64,000 bases of DNA. It comes from Paenibacillus sp. FSL H8-0537 (GTDB lineage Bacteria; Bacillota; Bacilli; Paenibacillales; Paenibacillaceae). Each line of letters starts with the position of its first letter. The stretch's first letter is position 1. Shown in pieces: positions 30,951-42,777 of the stretch. Under the pieces are notes generated by a model, which searched no databases, was not told where the DNA came from, and saw only the letters and a list, made by a program, of their open reading frames with translations. A program made the translations under genes and the position numbers. The stretch is from the NCBI RefSeq assembly GCF_038051995.1, contig NZ_CP150290.1:6290001-6354000 (forward strand), given 5' to 3'.

Positions 30951-31421
30951 CTACCAACGGTAGTGAGCAAACGCTCTGTTTGCTTCTGCCATTTTGTGTG
31001 TATCTTCGCGCTTCTTAACGGATGCGCCAGTGTTATTGGAAGCATCAGTAATTTCAGCAGCCAAACGCTCTACCATCGTTTTCTCACCGCGGTTACGTGA
31101 GTAGTTCACGAGCCAACGGAGACCAAGCGATGTACGGCGCTCAGGTTTAACTTCGATCGGCACTTGATAGTTGGCACCGCCGACACGGCGTGCTTTAACC
31201 TCAAGTACTGGCATGATATTTTTCAAAGCTGCTTCGAACACTTCCATCGGATCTTTACCCGTGCGTTCTTGGATCAGTTTGAAGGCATCGTACAACAGCG
31301 TTTGTGCTGTTCCGCGTTTACCGTCGATCATAATGCGGTTGATGAGTCTCGTTACCAGTTTGCTATTGTAAACCGGATCCGGAAGCACATCACGTTTTGT
31401 TACAGGACCTTTGCGTGGCAT
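30951..31421 (-). CDS. rpsG: 30S ribosomal protein S7
   Basis: A 156-residue S7: [30 protein letters not shown] and the end [14 protein letters not shown]. It nucleates the 30S head and lines the E site. It is 51 bases after rpsL in the standard str order. Confidence 0.98.
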   Translation of the reverse strand: MPRKGPVTKRDVLPDPVYNSKLVTRLINRIMIDGKRGTAQTLLYDAFKLIQERTGKDPMEVFEAALKNIMPVLEVKARRVGGANYQVPIEVKPERRTSLGLRWLVNYSRNRGEKTMVERLAAEITDASNNTGASVKKREDTHKMAEANRAFAHYRW

Positions 31422-31472
31422 GAGAAAGTCCCCCTTTCCTGAATGATAATTTCATTAGTGGTAAAACAATTC

Positions 31473-31892
31473 TTATTTCTTAACTTTAGGACGTTTAGCA
31501 CCGTATTTCGAACGAGATTGGTTACGGTTGTTAACTCCCGCTGTATCCAAAGCGCCGCGAACGATATGATAACGTACACCTGGAAGGTCTTTTACCCGTC
31601 CGCCACGGATCAATACTACACTGTGCTCTTGCAGGTTATGTCCGATACCCGGAATGTAAGCTGTAACCTCTACGCGGTTAGTCAAACGGACACGCGCGTA
31701 TTTACGAAGTGCAGAGTTCGGTTTTTTCGGAGTCATTGTACCTACACGAGTGCACACACCGCGTTTTTGCGGAGCATTGATGTTTGTAGCTTCACGTTTC
31801 AAGGCGTTGAAACCTTTTTGCAAAGCTGGCGATTTCGATTTAACGACTTTAGCTTGGCGTCCTTTACGGACTAGCTGGTTAATTGTTGGCAT
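31473..31892 (-). CDS. rpsL: 30S ribosomal protein S12
   Basis: A 139-residue S12: [42 protein letters not shown] and [25 protein letters not shown]. The lysines of the KKPNS and GRVKDLP motifs, positions where streptomycin-resistance changes arise, are wild type. It shapes decoding accuracy. Confidence 0.98.
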   Translation of the reverse strand: MPTINQLVRKGRQAKVVKSKSPALQKGFNALKREATNINAPQKRGVCTRVGTMTPKKPNSALRKYARVRLTNRVEVTAYIPGIGHNLQEHSVVLIRGGRVKDLPGVRYHIVRGALDTAGVNNRNQSRSKYGAKRPKVKK

Positions 31893-32049
31893 GTTGCCAC
31901 CCCCTTCCGTTATTCATGTCATTTAATATGGTAGACATTACACCTAATTTTAAAGCCCACAGATCCAGGTGGTTCATAAAAGAACAAATAAAAATTCTTA
32001 CCAGTCCATCATCAGGTTGAAGTTGCACCAGCAAAAATGCTTTTTTCCT

Positions 32050-32280
32050 TTATTCATCATCGGTTACGAGCGCTGCCATAGCAGCTCCGACATCAATTCC
32101 GCAGGTTTTCCCAAGGTCTTGCATCGTTTCTACCCATTTGACCGGGATACTCGACCGCTCACACAAATGAAGTACCTTCTCTTTCATTCGTGGATCTGCA
32201 TCTTGAGCAATGTAGACTTCGATTGCTTTATCTTGCTCAAGCATCTTCGTCGTCTGTTTCGCGCCAACTTTAAACTGCAT
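32050..32280 (-). CDS. ybxF: L7Ae-family K-turn RNA-binding protein (YbxF-like)
   Basis: A 76-residue L7Ae/L30e-fold protein: VGAKQTTKMLEQDKAIEVYIAQDADP and VKWVETMQDLGKTCGIDVGAAMAALV. Bacillus YbxF at this locus binds kink-turn RNAs and associates with ribosomes. It is the first gene after the str promoter and lies 157 bases before rpsL. Confidence 0.93.
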   Translation of the reverse strand: MQFKVGAKQTTKMLEQDKAIEVYIAQDADPRMKEKVLHLCERSSIPVKWVETMQDLGKTCGIDVGAAMAALVTDDE

Positions 32281-32333
32281 GGAATCACCTATCCTTTAGC
32301 GGTAGAAGATCACACAATTAGGCACACTTCGAT

Positions 32334-32363
32334 ATAGTATCACCTGTACACCTAGAGTGTCAA
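32334..32363 (-). promoter_or_regulatory. Sigma-A promoter of the str operon
   Basis: Minus strand TTGACA (32363-32358), 18 bases, TACTAT (32339-32334) preceded by TGA. Transcription would begin about 50 bases before ybxF, allowing the str operon to be independent of rpoBC. A CTTCCCCT/AGGGGAGG hairpin (32449-32472) follows rpoC but has no T-run. Confidence 0.7.
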
Positions 32364-32498
32364 GTGGCTTTATCAGAAAAGCCGCAAATGTTAGTCATTA
32401 CCTCTTCTGAAAAGCTGCTAGAATCTCGATATACGCATACGCAGGCAGCTTCCCCTCACTTGCAAGGGGAGGCCGCCGCAGCATGCATGCTTCAAGCC

Positions 32499-35400
32499 TT
32501 AGTCAACGGTAACTGCTTCTGATTCCAGTTCGCCTTGGTTTACAACAGTTTCCTGCTCATCCTCAAGACCTACCAGACGGATATTGCGATAACGCGGCAT
32601 ACCCGTACCAGCCGGAATCAACTTACCGATAATAACATTTTCCTTCAGACCAAGCAACTGATCGACCTTGCCTTTAATAGCAGCGTCAGTCAAGACGCGA
32701 GTCGTTTCTTGGAAAGAAGCTGCCGACAAGAACGAATCCGTCTCAAGAGACGCTTTCGTAATACCGAGCAATACAGGTTTCGCTACTGCTGGCTCTTTAT
32801 CAGCAAAGATTGCTTCGCGGTTGGCAGACTCATATTCATGAATGTCTACGAATGCGCCTGGCAGAAGCTTCGTTTCTCCCGCATCAACGATACGGATTTT
32901 GCGGAGCATTTGCTTAACCATGACTTCAATATGCTTGTCATTGATTTCTACCCCTTGGTTCCGGTAGACGCGCTGTACTTCCTGCAAAATATAGTTTTGA
33001 ACACCACGGATACCTTTAATCCGAAGCATATCTTTAGGGTCAATTGAACCATCTGTCAGCTCGTCGCCGGCTTCAAGATGCTGACCTTTTACAACACGGA
33101 TACGCGAACCGTAAGTGATCGCATAAGTTTTGGATTCCGCTTCACCTTGAACTTCGATTTCACGGCGATCCTTCGCTTCACGAATTTCTTTGACCACACC
33201 ATCAAGCTCGGTGATAATCGCTTGACCTTTCGGATTACGCGCCTCGAAAAGCTCCTGAATACGCGGCAAACCTTGCGTAATATCGTCTCCGGCAACACCG
33301 CCGGTATGGAATGTACGCATCGTGAGCTGTGTTCCTGGCTCACCGATGGATTGAGCAGCAATGATACCGACTGCTTCACCGATCTCAACATGCTTGCCTG
33401 TTGCCAGGTTGCGGCCATAACAAGTTTTACAAACGCCATGACGAGCGCGGCAGCTGAGTACGGAACGGATTTGCAGTTTTTCAATACCTGCATCAATAAT
33501 CGCATCGGCTCTGTTGGAATCAATCAGATCGTTGCGGCTTACGATAACTTCGCCAGTCTTCGGATGACGAACGGTCTCGAAAGCGTAGCGGCCTTCAATA
33601 CGGTCGTAAAGATCCTCAATAACCTCTTTACCGTCTTGAATTTTGCTGACTGAGAAGCCTTTATCGGTTCCGCAGTCTTCTTCACGAACGATAACATCCT
33701 GTGCAACGTCAACGAGCCTACGAGTCAGGTAACCGGAGTCAGCTGTACGAAGAGCTGTATCCGCGAGACCTTTCCGCGCTCCATGCGTCGAGATGAAGTA
33801 CTCGAGTACTGTCAGACCTTCGCGGAAGTTCGATTTGATTGGCAACTCGATAATCCGACCCGATGGATTGGCCATCAGCCCACGCATACCGCCCAGTTGG
33901 GTGATTTGCGATTTATTACCCCGTGCTTTCGAGTCAACCATGAGCATAATATTGTTGTAACGATCCATGGACTTCATCAAGATTTCCGTCAGCTCGTCTT
34001 TACATTTGCTCCAAATGCTAATAATCCGGTCATAACGCTCCTCGTTCGTAATCAGACCACGACGGTACTGATTCATAACGATAGCAACCTGATCATCTGA
34101 CTTCTTAAGAAGCTCTGTTTTCTCCGGCGGCACGATAACGTCCGATACGGCGATCGTAATACCTGCACGCGTGGAGTAAGTGAAGCCAAGCTGCTTGATA
34201 CGGTCAAGGATGACAGCCGTCAGCGTCGTATGGTAGTTTCTGAAGCACTCAGCAATAATATTACCGAGATAATCTTTACCAACACCGCCTGCTATCGGCA
34301 ATTCATCAATGATTTTTTTCAAATCACTGCCTTTTTCGTATACAAAATATTTATCCGGCGTTCCGTTCAAGAGGTTCGTTTTCGTAGCCTCGTTGATATA
34401 AGGGAAATCCTCCGGGAAAATTTCGTTAAAAATAACTTTACCAACCGTCGTTGACATCAACGACTGCTGTTGTTTTTCGGTGAACACTGTCTTTTTCAAA
34501 ACTTTCACCGGAATAAAGACACGTGCATGCAGCGAAACAATACCGCGTTGGTACGCCGATACCGCTTCATTCACCGTTGCAAACACCGAACCCGTACCAA
34601 GCGCTTCCTTGTTGTCCATCGTCAGATAATAACTGCCGAGAACCATATCCTGGGAAGGTGTAACGACTGGCTTGCCGTCTTTAGGGTTCAAAATGTTGCC
34701 CGATGCAAGCATAAGCAAGCGAGCTTCCGCTTGTGCTTCTGCAGACAATGGAACGTGGACGGCCATTTGGTCACCGTCGAAATCCGCGTTATAAGCGGTA
34801 CATACGAGCGGGTGAAGCTTGATGGCGCGACCTTCAACCAAAATCGGCTCAAATGCTTGGATACCGAGTCTGTGAAGGGTCGGGGCACGGTTAAGCAGAA
34901 CCGGGTGCTCCTTAATTACTTCTTCAAGAACATCCCATACTTCAGGGCTTACGCGCTCAACTTTGCGCTTCGCGCTCTTAATATTGTGCGCAAGTCCTTT
35001 GTTGACGAGTTCTTTCATAACGAATGGCTTAAACAGCTCAAGCGCCATTTCCTTCGGAAGTCCGCATTGGAACATCTTCAGGTTAGGTCCTACTACGATA
35101 ACGGAACGGCCAGAGTAATCGACACGTTTACCGAGCAAGTTTTGACGGAAACGTCCTTGCTTACCTTTCAGCATATGGCTGAGCGATTTGAGCGGACGGT
35201 TACCCGGTCCAGTCACTGGACGACCACGACGGCCGTTATCAATCAGCGCATCAACTGCTTCTTGAAGCATACGTTTCTCATTTTGCACGATAATGTCAGG
35301 AGCACCCAGATCAAGCAGACGCTTCAGACGGTTGTTACGGTTGATTACACGACGGTACAGGTCATTAAGGTCAGATGTCGCAAAACGTCCGCCATCCAGT

Positions 35401-36128
35401 TGTACCATTGGGCGAAGCTCAGGAGGGATAACTGGAAGCACATCGAGAATCATCCATTCCGGCTCATTGCCGGAGTTGCGGAATGCTTCAATGACTTCAA
35501 GACGCTTGATCGCACGGTTACGGCGTTGGCCCTGAGCCGTACGAAGCTCTTCTTTAAGCTGTTCAAGCTCTTTCTCCACTTCAATGTCCTGCAGCAGTTT
35601 TTTGACTGCCTCAGCACCCATTCCAGCGTGGAAGCCGTAGCCATATTTCTCACGGTAGCTGCGGTATTCCTTTTCGGACAGCAGCTGTTTTTTCTCCAGC
35701 GGCGTATCACCAGGATCGGTTACAACATAAGATGCAAAGTATATGATCTCCTCAAGCGAACGAGGCGACATATCCAGTGCCAAGCCCATGCGGCTAGGAA
35801 TTCCTTTGAAATACCAGATATGAGATACAGGAGCTGCAAGCTCAATATGTCCCATACGCTCACGGCGAACTTTCGCACGTGTTACTTCAACGCCACAGCG
35901 ATCACAGACGACGCCTTTATAGCGAACGCGCTTGTACTTGCCGCAGTGACACTCCCAGTCTTTGGTAGGACCAAAAATTTTCTCGCAGAAGAGGCCTTCC
36001 TTCTCCGGTTTTAACGTCCTATAGTTGATCGTTTCCGGCTTTTTAACTTCTCCGCGGGACCAGGAACGAATTTTCTCAGGCGAGGCAAGCCCAATTTTCA
36101 TATACTCGAAGTTGTTCACGTCCAACAA
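32499..36128 (-). CDS. rpoC: DNA-directed RNA polymerase subunit beta'
   Basis: About 1209 residues. The N-terminal zinc finger ([16 protein letters not shown]), the catalytic [12 protein letters not shown] loop, the trigger-loop region and the second zinc site ([13 protein letters not shown]) are intact. TTG 36128 is preferred: AAGGAGG lies 8 bases upstream and the product then begins [10 protein letters not shown] like other Bacilli; the frame opens at ATG 36149. It lacks long inserts, as expected for Firmicutes. Confidence 0.98.
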   Translation of the reverse strand: MLDVNNFEYMKIGLASPEKIRSWSRGEVKKPETINYRTLKPEKEGLFCEKIFGPTKDWECHCGKYKRVRYKGVVCDRCGVEVTRAKVRRERMGHIELAAPVSHIWYFKGIPSRMGLALDMSPRSLEEIIYFASYVVTDPGDTPLEKKQLLSEKEYRSYREKYGYGFHAGMGAEAVKKLLQDIEVEKELEQLKEELRTAQGQRRNRAIKRLEVIEAFRNSGNEPEWMILDVLPVIPPELRPMVQLDGGRFATSDLNDLYRRVINRNNRLKRLLDLGAPDIIVQNEKRMLQEAVDALIDNGRRGRPVTGPGNRPLKSLSHMLKGKQGRFRQNLLGKRVDYSGRSVIVVGPNLKMFQCGLPKEMALELFKPFVMKELVNKGLAHNIKSAKRKVERVSPEVWDVLEEVIKEHPVLLNRAPTLHRLGIQAFEPILVEGRAIKLHPLVCTAYNADFDGDQMAVHVPLSAEAQAEARLLMLASGNILNPKDGKPVVTPSQDMVLGSYYLTMDNKEALGTGSVFATVNEAVSAYQRGIVSLHARVFIPVKVLKKTVFTEKQQQSLMSTTVGKVIFNEIFPEDFPYINEATKTNLLNGTPDKYFVYEKGSDLKKIIDELPIAGGVGKDYLGNIIAECFRNYHTTLTAVILDRIKQLGFTYSTRAGITIAVSDVIVPPEKTELLKKSDDQVAIVMNQYRRGLITNEERYDRIISIWSKCKDELTEILMKSMDRYNNIMLMVDSKARGNKSQITQLGGMRGLMANPSGRIIELPIKSNFREGLTVLEYFISTHGARKGLADTALRTADSGYLTRRLVDVAQDVIVREEDCGTDKGFSVSKIQDGKEVIEDLYDRIEGRYAFETVRHPKTGEVIVSRNDLIDSNRADAIIDAGIEKLQIRSVLSCRARHGVCKTCYGRNLATGKHVEIGEAVGIIAAQSIGEPGTQLTMRTFHTGGVAGDDITQGLPRIQELFEARNPKGQAIITELDGVVKEIREAKDRREIEVQGEAESKTYAITYGSRIRVVKGQHLEAGDELTDGSIDPKDMLRIKGIRGVQNYILQEVQRVYRNQGVEINDKHIEVMVKQMLRKIRIVDAGETKLLPGAFVDIHEYESANREAIFADKEPAVAKPVLLGITKASLETDSFLSAASFQETTRVLTDAAIKGKVDQLLGLKENVIIGKLIPAGTGMPRYRNIRLVGLEDEQETVVNQGELESEAVTVD

Positions 36129-36218
36129 GGAGCAACCCTCCTTCGTCATGTATGGCTATTTCATGCATACTAGCGGCTGCGTATTCGCTAGTAGCGTACA
36201 CGCAGCTCGGCTAGGTTT

Positions 36219-39200
36219 TTATTCAAGAGCGCTGACTTCAGCGCCTTCTAGATTAAGGTTCAGCTTATCTCCTGCTGCGTCATCATCGTCATCCGACTCT
36301 CTTAGCTCGATCTCTTCTTCATTTTCGGTCAGGATTTTAACATCCATACCCAAACTTTGAAGCTCTTTGATCAATACTTTGAATGACTCTGGTACGCCCG
36401 GCTCTGGTACGTTCTCGCCCTTGACAATCGACTCATACGTCTTCACACGACCAACAACATCATCGGATTTGACGGTAAGAATTTCTTGCAAGGTGTAAGC
36501 AGCACCATAGGCTTCAAGCGCCCATACTTCCATCTCACCGAAACGCTGTCCGCCGAATTGAGCTTTACCACCCAATGGCTGTTGCGTAACGAGCGAGTAA
36601 GGACCTGTGGAACGAGCATGGATTTTATCATCAACCATGTGCGCAAGTTTGATCATGTACATGACACCAACGGTAACTTCACGTTCAAAGTTTTCACCCG
36701 TACGGCCATCATAAAGTACAGTCTTACCATTACGCTGCATGCCTGCTTCTTCCATTGCATCAAAAACGTCATTCTCCCGCGCGCCGTCAAATACCGGCGT
36801 CGCAGCATGCAAGCCAAGACGTTTACAAGCCAGACCCAAGTGAACTTCAAGCGCTTGGCCGATGTTCATACGGGAAGGTACGCCCAGTGGGTTGAGAACA
36901 ACTTCTACTGGTGTGCCATCCGGCAGGAAAGGCATATCTTCTTCCGGCATAATGCGGGCAATAACCCCTTTATTACCGTGACGTCCGGCCATTTTATCAC
37001 CCTCGGAAATTTTCCGTTTTTGAGCGATATAAGCACGAACGAGTTGATTTACACCAGGAGGCAGCTCATCGCCGTTCTCGCGGGTAAATACTTTTACGTC
37101 CACAACGATTCCATCGGTACCATGAGGTACGCGAAGCGAAGTATCCCTTACTTCACGAGCTTTTTCACCGAAAATCGCATGAAGAAGACGCTCTTCAGCT
37201 GTCAGTTCCGTTACACCTTTAGGTGTTACTTTACCAACAAGAATATCGCCTGCACTAATTTCTGCGCCGACACGGATAATACCGCGCTCGTCGAGATTTT
37301 TTAGTGCTTCTTCGCCGACATTTGGAATGTCGCGTGTAATTTCTTCTGGTCCAAGCTTCGTATCACGGGCTTCCGACTCATATTCCTCAATGTGAATCGA
37401 GGTATAAACGTCTTCTTTAACAAGCTTTTCACTAAGAAGAATTGCATCCTCATAGTTGTAGCCTTCCCATGTCATAAAGGCAACGACCACGTTGCGGCCC
37501 AGTGCCAATTCACCTTGCTCAGTCGACGGTCCATCAGCGAGAATATCGCCTTTTTGGATTACATCGCCTTTGTGAACAAGAGGACGCTGGTTAATACATG
37601 TTCCTTGGTTGGAACGCGTAAACTTGTGAAGCTTATGTTTAACGAGATCGCCAGTTACCGACTTGCCGTCAATTTGCTCTACACGGCGCAGCCAAATTTC
37701 ATTGGCAGATACACGTTCAATAATTCCATCGAATTTGGAGACAATACATACACCGGAGTCTTTAGCCGACTTATGCTCCATACCCGTACCGACAAGCGGC
37801 GCTTTCGGGATCAAGAGAGGTACGGCTTGCCGCTGCATGTTGGAACCCATAAGCGCACGGTTGGAGTCATCGTTCTCCAAGAACGGAATAAGCGCCGTCG
37901 CAACCGATACAACCTGCTTAGGAGATACGTCCATGTAGTCAACGCGCTCGCTTGGCATCGTAAGAATGTTATCCGCTTGTTTATTATAACGAACGATAAC
38001 ACTGCTATCTTCGAACTTGCCTTCTGCAGTCAGCTTCGCATTCGCTTGCGCGATTACATAGTTGTCTTCCTCATCGGCAGTCAAATAAGCAATTTGTTCC
38101 GTTACAATTCCTGTCTTCGCATCTACCCAACGATAAGGAGCTTCAATGAAGCCATATTCGTTAATGCGGGCAAAAGATGACAAGGAGTTGATCAGACCGA
38201 TATTCGGTCCCTCTGGCGTCTCGATCGGACACATCCGCCCATAGTGGGAGTGATGGACGTCACGGACTTCAAAGCCCGCGCGCTCACGCGTCAAACCGCC
38301 GGGTCCGAGTGCAGACAGACGACGTTTGTGCGTCAGTTCAGCAAGCGGATTCGTTTGGTCCATAAACTGCGAGAGCTGTGAGGATCCGAAGAACTCTTTA
38401 ATCGAAGCAATAACGGGACGAATGTTAATCAAAGCCTGCGGCGTAATCGCGTTCGCATCCTGGATCGACATCCGTTCACGCACTACTCTTTCCATACGGG
38501 ACAGACCGATACGGAATTGGTTTTGCAGAAGCTCCCCTACGGAACGCAGACGACGGTTACCCAAGTGGTCAATGTCATCCGTGCTTCCTACACCTTGAAG
38601 TAGGTTAAGGAAATAGTTAATGGAAGCAATAATATCTGCCGGCGTGACATGCTTCACTGCTTTATCAATAATCCCGTTTGCAATAACCTTAATGACTTTA
38701 GTTTCATCAAGTGGCGAGAATACACTGATTGCTTGCAGTGGAATACTATCTGCATCAAGTACGCCATTGGCAACATGATACGTTTTGAAGCCAACATTTG
38801 TTTCAAGCTTCTCCAAAATGTCATCCAACAAACGGCGGTCAATCATCTGACCTGCTTCAGCAATGATTTCACCCGTCGATGGATCGACAAGCGTTTCAGC
38901 TAAGCGATGATTGAACAGACGGTTTTTGATATGAAGCTTTTTATTAATCTTGTAACGTCCTACATTCGCTAGATCATAGCGTTTCGGATCAAAGAAGCGT
39001 GCCACGAGCAAGCTCTTCGCGTTATCAAGCGTAGGCGGCTCACCTGGACGAAGGCGCTCATAAATTTCAATCAGCGCTTTCTCAGTGGAATCCGTGTTGT
39101 CTTTATCAAGCGTATTGCGAATATACTCGTCATGGCCGAGCAATTCCAAAATTTCCGCGTCAGTGCCGAAGCCTAACGAACGCAAAAGTACCGTAACCGG

Positions 39201-39767
39201 AATTTTCCGAGTGCGGTCGATACGAACGTAGACAATATCTTTAGCATCCGTTTCCAGCTCTAACCAAGCTCCACGATTCGGGATAACGGTCGCTGTGTAG
39301 TTTTTCTTCCCGTTTTTATCAACCTTCGTGCTGAAGTACACACTTGGGGAGCGCACCAATTGGCTGACAATAACCCGTTCCGCTCCGTTAATGATAAACG
39401 TGCCGGTCTCGGTCATCAGCGGGAAGTCACCCATGAAAACTTCCTGTTCCTTCACTTCGCCAGTCTCTTTATTAAAGAGCCGAACTTTCACGCGTAGTGG
39501 AGCAGCATACGTCACATCGCGTTCCTTTGATTCATCGACCGAATATTTCGGTTCGCCCAAGCTGTAGTCGATAAACTCAAGCGATAGATTGCCCGTAAAG
39601 TCCTGAATCGGCGAAATATCTTGGAATAATTCAATCAAATCCGTTTCCAAGAATTTTTCGTACGATTTTTGTTGGATTTCAATCAGGTTCGGGACTTCCA
39701 GCACCTCGTTGATTCGGGCATAACTTCTCCGCGTGCGCCGACCATACTGAACAAGTTGTCCTGCCAA
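36219..39767 (-). CDS. rpoB: DNA-directed RNA polymerase subunit beta
   Basis: About 1182 residues. Conserved features include the rifampicin region [31 protein letters not shown] with wild-type residues, GRHGNKGV and the C-terminal clamp. TTG 39767 gives [24 protein letters not shown], like Bacillus RpoB, with GGGTGAGG upstream; ATG 39785 would place this site inside the gene. An acidic C-terminal tail ([15 protein letters not shown]) is present. It lies 90 bases before rpoC. Confidence 0.98.
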   Translation of the reverse strand: MAGQLVQYGRRTRRSYARINEVLEVPNLIEIQQKSYEKFLETDLIELFQDISPIQDFTGNLSLEFIDYSLGEPKYSVDESKERDVTYAAPLRVKVRLFNKETGEVKEQEVFMGDFPLMTETGTFIINGAERVIVSQLVRSPSVYFSTKVDKNGKKNYTATVIPNRGAWLELETDAKDIVYVRIDRTRKIPVTVLLRSLGFGTDAEILELLGHDEYIRNTLDKDNTDSTEKALIEIYERLRPGEPPTLDNAKSLLVARFFDPKRYDLANVGRYKINKKLHIKNRLFNHRLAETLVDPSTGEIIAEAGQMIDRRLLDDILEKLETNVGFKTYHVANGVLDADSIPLQAISVFSPLDETKVIKVIANGIIDKAVKHVTPADIIASINYFLNLLQGVGSTDDIDHLGNRRLRSVGELLQNQFRIGLSRMERVVRERMSIQDANAITPQALINIRPVIASIKEFFGSSQLSQFMDQTNPLAELTHKRRLSALGPGGLTRERAGFEVRDVHHSHYGRMCPIETPEGPNIGLINSLSSFARINEYGFIEAPYRWVDAKTGIVTEQIAYLTADEEDNYVIAQANAKLTAEGKFEDSSVIVRYNKQADNILTMPSERVDYMDVSPKQVVSVATALIPFLENDDSNRALMGSNMQRQAVPLLIPKAPLVGTGMEHKSAKDSGVCIVSKFDGIIERVSANEIWLRRVEQIDGKSVTGDLVKHKLHKFTRSNQGTCINQRPLVHKGDVIQKGDILADGPSTEQGELALGRNVVVAFMTWEGYNYEDAILLSEKLVKEDVYTSIHIEEYESEARDTKLGPEEITRDIPNVGEEALKNLDERGIIRVGAEISAGDILVGKVTPKGVTELTAEERLLHAIFGEKAREVRDTSLRVPHGTDGIVVDVKVFTRENGDELPPGVNQLVRAYIAQKRKISEGDKMAGRHGNKGVIARIMPEEDMPFLPDGTPVEVVLNPLGVPSRMNIGQALEVHLGLACKRLGLHAATPVFDGARENDVFDAMEEAGMQRNGKTVLYDGRTGENFEREVTVGVMYMIKLAHMVDDKIHARSTGPYSLVTQQPLGGKAQFGGQRFGEMEVWALEAYGAAYTLQEILTVKSDDVVGRVKTYESIVKGENVPEPGVPESFKVLIKELQSLGMDVKILTENEEEIELRESDDDDDAAGDKLNLNLEGAEVSALE

Positions 39768-40047
39768 CTTAACCTCACCCCTCATGTCTGTCTCACAGCA
39801 ACGAAACGTACTGCGTAACTGCTTACTTATTCAAATAAAGAAAAGCCCTTATCGAATAGTTCGAAAAAAGAGCATGTTCCACGAGCCAACCATACGCAGC
39901 GCAAGCGTATAGATTCCATATCAAGTAATTTTGCCCAAAATGTAAACATTATACGTCAACTACACATTTTATATGCATTTTGCGCTAAAAATTCGCACTT
40001 GACATTTTAGTTGACTAAAGAGATTTAGCCCAATTTAATGCTGACAT

Positions 40048-40082
40048 TTTATAATCTTACCACATATAGAAAGTCAAGTCAA
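40048..40082 (-). promoter_or_regulatory. Sigma-A promoter(s) upstream of rpoB
   Basis: Two overlapping TTGACT boxes (40082-40077 and 40077-40072) stand 17 or 18 bases from TAAGAT (40059-40054) and TATAAA (40053-40048). The leader before rpoB would be about 275 bases. The gap 39768-40095 also has a perfect-arm palindrome TTTAGT-TG-ACTAAA (near 40005-40018), three ACATTTTA words about 40 bases apart, a TATAAT-like box near 39949, and a hairpin ATACGC/GCGTAT near 39895-39915. Confidence 0.65.
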
Positions 40083-40095
40083 GAAATCAAATGAC

Positions 40096-40692
40096 TCATT
40101 TAACAGCTTTGTAAATTCGATAGCCCTTATCTTTCGTCACTTCGATTACTTCACTGAACAACGACTCAAGCTTCGCTTCCGCTGATGCGGCGCCCTGCTT
40201 TTTCTGAATGACGATCCACATCGTTCCGCCAGGAGCCAGCAGCTCATAGCCTTCTTCAAAAATACGATGTACAATCTCTTTCCCGGCCCGTATTGGCGGG
40301 TTAGTGACGATCATATCAAATACGGACTGCCGAACCGCTTCATACACGTCGCTTTGATAAACCGTTATATTCTTTATGCCGTTGTTGTGCGCATTTTCTT
40401 TGGATAGCGCTACCGCTCTTTCATTCACATCAATCATTGTTACATGACTTTCCGGAGCAAGCCGTGCAATGGTAAGACCGATCGGCCCGTATCCGCACCC
40501 AACATCCAATACGCTGCGTTCGCCCTTCAGCTCCAGTGCATTCAGCAGCACACGCGTGCCGTAATCGACGCCTGTTTTCGAAAAAACGCCAGCATCCGTC
40601 ATAAATTTCAAAGCTATACCGCGCAGCTGTTCTTCATGAATGCGACGGTCATTTTTCACGCCGGGGCTTGGCGAATAGTAATGGTCTGACAT
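40096..40692 (-). CDS. ybxB: Class I SAM-dependent methyltransferase (RsmC-like)
   Basis: A 198-residue Rossmann methyltransferase: SAM motif VLDVGCGYGPIGLTIA, acidic MIDVNERAV and catalytic NPPIRAGKE, the (N/D)PPx pattern of 16S rRNA guanine-N2 methyltransferases (RsmC, C-terminal half only). YbxB of Bacillus sits in the same place between rplL and rpoB. Target unproven. An R1 repeat separates it from rplL. Confidence 0.9.
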   Translation of the reverse strand: MSDHYYSPSPGVKNDRRIHEEQLRGIALKFMTDAGVFSKTGVDYGTRVLLNALELKGERSVLDVGCGYGPIGLTIARLAPESHVTMIDVNERAVALSKENAHNNGIKNITVYQSDVYEAVRQSVFDMIVTNPPIRAGKEIVHRIFEEGYELLAPGGTMWIVIQKKQGAASAEAKLESLFSEVIEVTKDKGYRIYKAVK

Positions 40693-40739
40693 GCGAATCC
40701 CCCTGACCTGATAAAGTCGAACCTTTATATATGCATCGA

Positions 40740-40840
40740 TTCAAGCGTAAACGGCTGCCGCCGTCCTCTGGCGGCAAAGCTTCCGTTTCGCGATGAAATA
40801 TAAGCATTTATAAGTGTGCAACTTATAAATGCTTATATTT
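40740..40840 (+). repeat. R1 repeat, variant copy (A plus divergent B)
   Basis: The A module (40740-40790) is GCGTAAACGGCTGCCGCC...GGCGGCAAAGC...CCGTTTCG. The B module is replaced by a 20-bp perfect hairpin, AAATATAAGCATTTATAAGT (40796-40815) / its exact complement (40821-40840), loop GTGCA. Only the outer AAATATA of the arms matches B modules elsewhere. It lies between rplL and the methyltransferase gene. Confidence 0.85.
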
Positions 40841-40849
40841 TAAACATAG

Positions 40850-40882
40850 AACGAACCCCTTGAAACGTAGCGTTTCAAGGGG
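40850..40882 (-). terminator. Hairpin terminator after rplL
   Basis: A perfect 12-bp stem CCCCTTGAAACG-CTA-CGTTTCAAGGGG on the minus strand, then TTCGTTC. The stem is strong but the T-run poor, so partial read-through into ybxB-rpoB is possible. Confidence 0.65.
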
Positions 40883-40907
40883 CCCGCTATCTTCTAAAGA
40901 AGAGATA

Positions 40908-41267
40908 TTACTTAACTTCTACAGCTGCGCCAGCTTCTTCAAGCTTAGCTTTAACTGCTTCTGCTTCTTCTTTAGCAACGTTTTCTTTGATTGCTTTAGG
41001 AGCGCTATCAACCAGATCTTTCGCTTCTTTCAGGCCAAGACCTGTGATTTCGCGAACGACTTTGATAACGTTGATTTTGGAAGCACCAGCGTTGTTAAGG
41101 ATAACAGTGAATTCAGTTTGCTCAGCTTCAACAGCTGCGCCGCCGCCTACAGCAGCTACAGGAGCAGCAGCAGTAACGCCGAATTCTTCTTCGATTGCTT
41201 TAACAAGATCGTTCAGTTCAAGAACGGTCATAACTTTAATTGCTTCCAAGATTTGATCTTTAGACAT
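40908..41267 (-). CDS. rplL: 50S ribosomal protein L7/L12
   Basis: A 119-residue acidic stalk protein: N-terminal dimer domain, an Ala/Gly hinge ([17 protein letters not shown], about 37-52) and the C-terminal factor-binding domain ([35 protein letters not shown]). It recruits EF-Tu and EF-G. It follows rplJ by 81 bases. Confidence 0.98.
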   Translation of the reverse strand: MSKDQILEAIKVMTVLELNDLVKAIEEEFGVTAAAPVAAVGGGAAVEAEQTEFTVILNNAGASKINVIKVVREITGLGLKEAKDLVDSAPKAIKENVAKEEAEAVKAKLEEAGAAVEVK

Positions 41268-41348
41268 GGTTATACCTCCAGAAGTGGTTTTAGTTTTTTT
41301 TAGGCTGCAAGTTTAAACGAGCAGCAGATTTGATACGTGTGAAAAATA

Positions 41349-41852
41349 TTAAGCTTGAGCTTCTTTTTGCTCGCCAACTGCTTTAACCGCAAGTGCGAAG
41401 TTGCGCACTGGGGCTTGCAATACGCTGAGGAGCATGGAGAGCAATCCATCGCGGGACGGAAGTTCCGCCAGCGCTTTGATTTGATCCATATCAACAATTT
41501 TACCTTCAACAACGCCGCCTTTAAGTTTCAAAGCCTCGTTCTTTTTAGCAAAATCATTAAGGATTTTTGCTGGAGCAACTGCATCTTCATTACCGAAAGC
41601 AATAGCTGTCGGACCAGTAAGAATGCTATTCAACTCAGCAAGACCTGCTGCTTCAGTAGCACGGCGAACTAGCGAGTTTTTCAGAACTTGAAACTCGATG
41701 CCAGCCTCACGCAGTTGTTTGCGAAGTTCTGTAACTTGCGCAACGTTCAATCCGCGATAATCGGCAACGACTGCGCTGGAGCTATCACGAAGTTTCGCTG
41801 TAATAACTTCAACCGCTTGTTGTTTCTCTTGGATGATATTTGCGTTTGCCAA
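41349..41852 (-). CDS. rplJ: 50S ribosomal protein L10
   Basis: A 167-residue L10: [24 protein letters not shown] and a C-terminal helix that binds L7/L12 dimers. TTG 41852 is chosen (MANANIIQ) because AGGAGG lies 8 bases upstream; GTG 41861 is too close to it. An L10-type autoregulatory leader precedes it. Confidence 0.97.
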   Translation of the reverse strand: MANANIIQEKQQAVEVITAKLRDSSSAVVADYRGLNVAQVTELRKQLREAGIEFQVLKNSLVRRATEAAGLAELNSILTGPTAIAFGNEDAVAPAKILNDFAKKNEALKLKGGVVEGKIVDMDQIKALAELPSRDGLLSMLLSVLQAPVRNFALAVKAVGEQKEAQA

Positions 41853-41919
41853 ACTGTACACCTCCTGTATTATTTGTACATTCCGTTATTTGACGAGTCA
41901 GATCTCTTGCCGCGATGCA

Positions 41920-42050
41920 TGAGAAAAGCCTCCGCTATAAGTAGCGAAGGCCATGATGGTTCGTTAGTACGACCCAAGGCCGCACACAAACGCTTTATCA
42001 TAACACCTCGGTAGGAAATTAAGCCTTTCGGCACCTACTGTCTACGGTAT
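41920..42050 (-). promoter_or_regulatory. Ribosomal L10 leader with attenuator
   Basis: The minus-strand leader has GTAGACAGTAGGTGCCG, GGCTTAAT and CCTACCGAGGT (42050-42003), the conserved L10-binding fold of rplJL leaders, then a hairpin GCCTTCGCTA-CTTA-TAGCGGAGGC (41951-41928) followed by TTTTCTC. This fits feedback control in which L10 with L7/L12 promotes termination before rplJ. Confidence 0.85.
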
Positions 42051-42081
42051 GCGTGTTCGAATTTAGTTCCGTTCCTTGCTA

Positions 42082-42774
42082 TTAGCGGTAGCTAGCAGCG
42101 GAGACGCGAGCGCCAGGGCCCATTGTCGAGGAAACGGCGATGTTTTTCAAGTATACACCTTTAGCTGCAGCTGGTTTAGCACGAACCAAAGCTTCTACAA
42201 GAGCGCGAAGGTTAGCATCAAGCTTTTCAGCATCAAAGGATACTTTACCGATTGGAGCGTGGATTTGACCAGCTTTATCCAGACGGTATTCAATTTTACC
42301 GGCTTTAATCTCTTGCACGGCTTTAGAAACGTCAAACGTTACTGTGCCGGCTTTAGGGTTAGGCATGAGGCCCTTACCACCGAGAATACGACCAAGTTTA
42401 CCAACTTCAGCCATCATATCCGGCGTTGCTACGCAAACGTCGAAATCGAACCAGCCTTGTTGGATTTTGTTAATCATGTCTGCATCGCCGACAAAATCAG
42501 CGCCAGCAGCTTCCGCTTCCTTCGCTTTATCGCCTTTTGCGAATACGAGGACGCGCTTAGTTTTACCAGTACCGTGCGGAAGTACAACGACGCCGCGCAC
42601 TGCTTGGTCTTGTTTACGTGGGTCTACACCCAGACGTACAGCAACTTCAACGGATTCGTCGAATTTAGCTGTTGCTGCTTTTTTCACAAGCTCAATCGCT
42701 TCTAACGACTCGTAAGTCGCTTCGCTATCAATCAGCTTGGAAGCTTCTACATACTTCTTGCCATGTTTAGCCAT
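42082..42774 (-). CDS. rplA: 50S ribosomal protein L1
   Basis: A 230-residue L1: [35 protein letters not shown] and the C-terminal [13 protein letters not shown]. It forms the L1 stalk at the E site. ATG 42774 has GAGGAGGATATTTAC upstream; the longer frame to 42852 runs through the leader. The leader holds two extra GGAGGATTTTCC segments. Confidence 0.98.
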   Translation of the reverse strand: MAKHGKKYVEASKLIDSEATYESLEAIELVKKAATAKFDESVEVAVRLGVDPRKQDQAVRGVVVLPHGTGKTKRVLVFAKGDKAKEAEAAGADFVGDADMINKIQQGWFDFDVCVATPDMMAEVGKLGRILGGKGLMPNPKAGTVTFDVSKAVQEIKAGKIEYRLDKAGQIHAPIGKVSFDAEKLDANLRALVEALVRAKPAAAKGVYLKNIAVSSTMGPGARVSAASYR

Positions 42775-42777
42775 TGT

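Noticed and set aside
32449..32472. Hairpin after rpoC as a terminator
   Set aside because: The CTTCCCCT/AGGGGAGG stem has no T-run on the minus strand, so I do not call termination.
34470..36014. A 514-codon open frame on + opposite rpoC
   Set aside because: It is fully antisense to rpoC, has no ribosome site or recognisable domain, and follows from the codon bias of the real gene.
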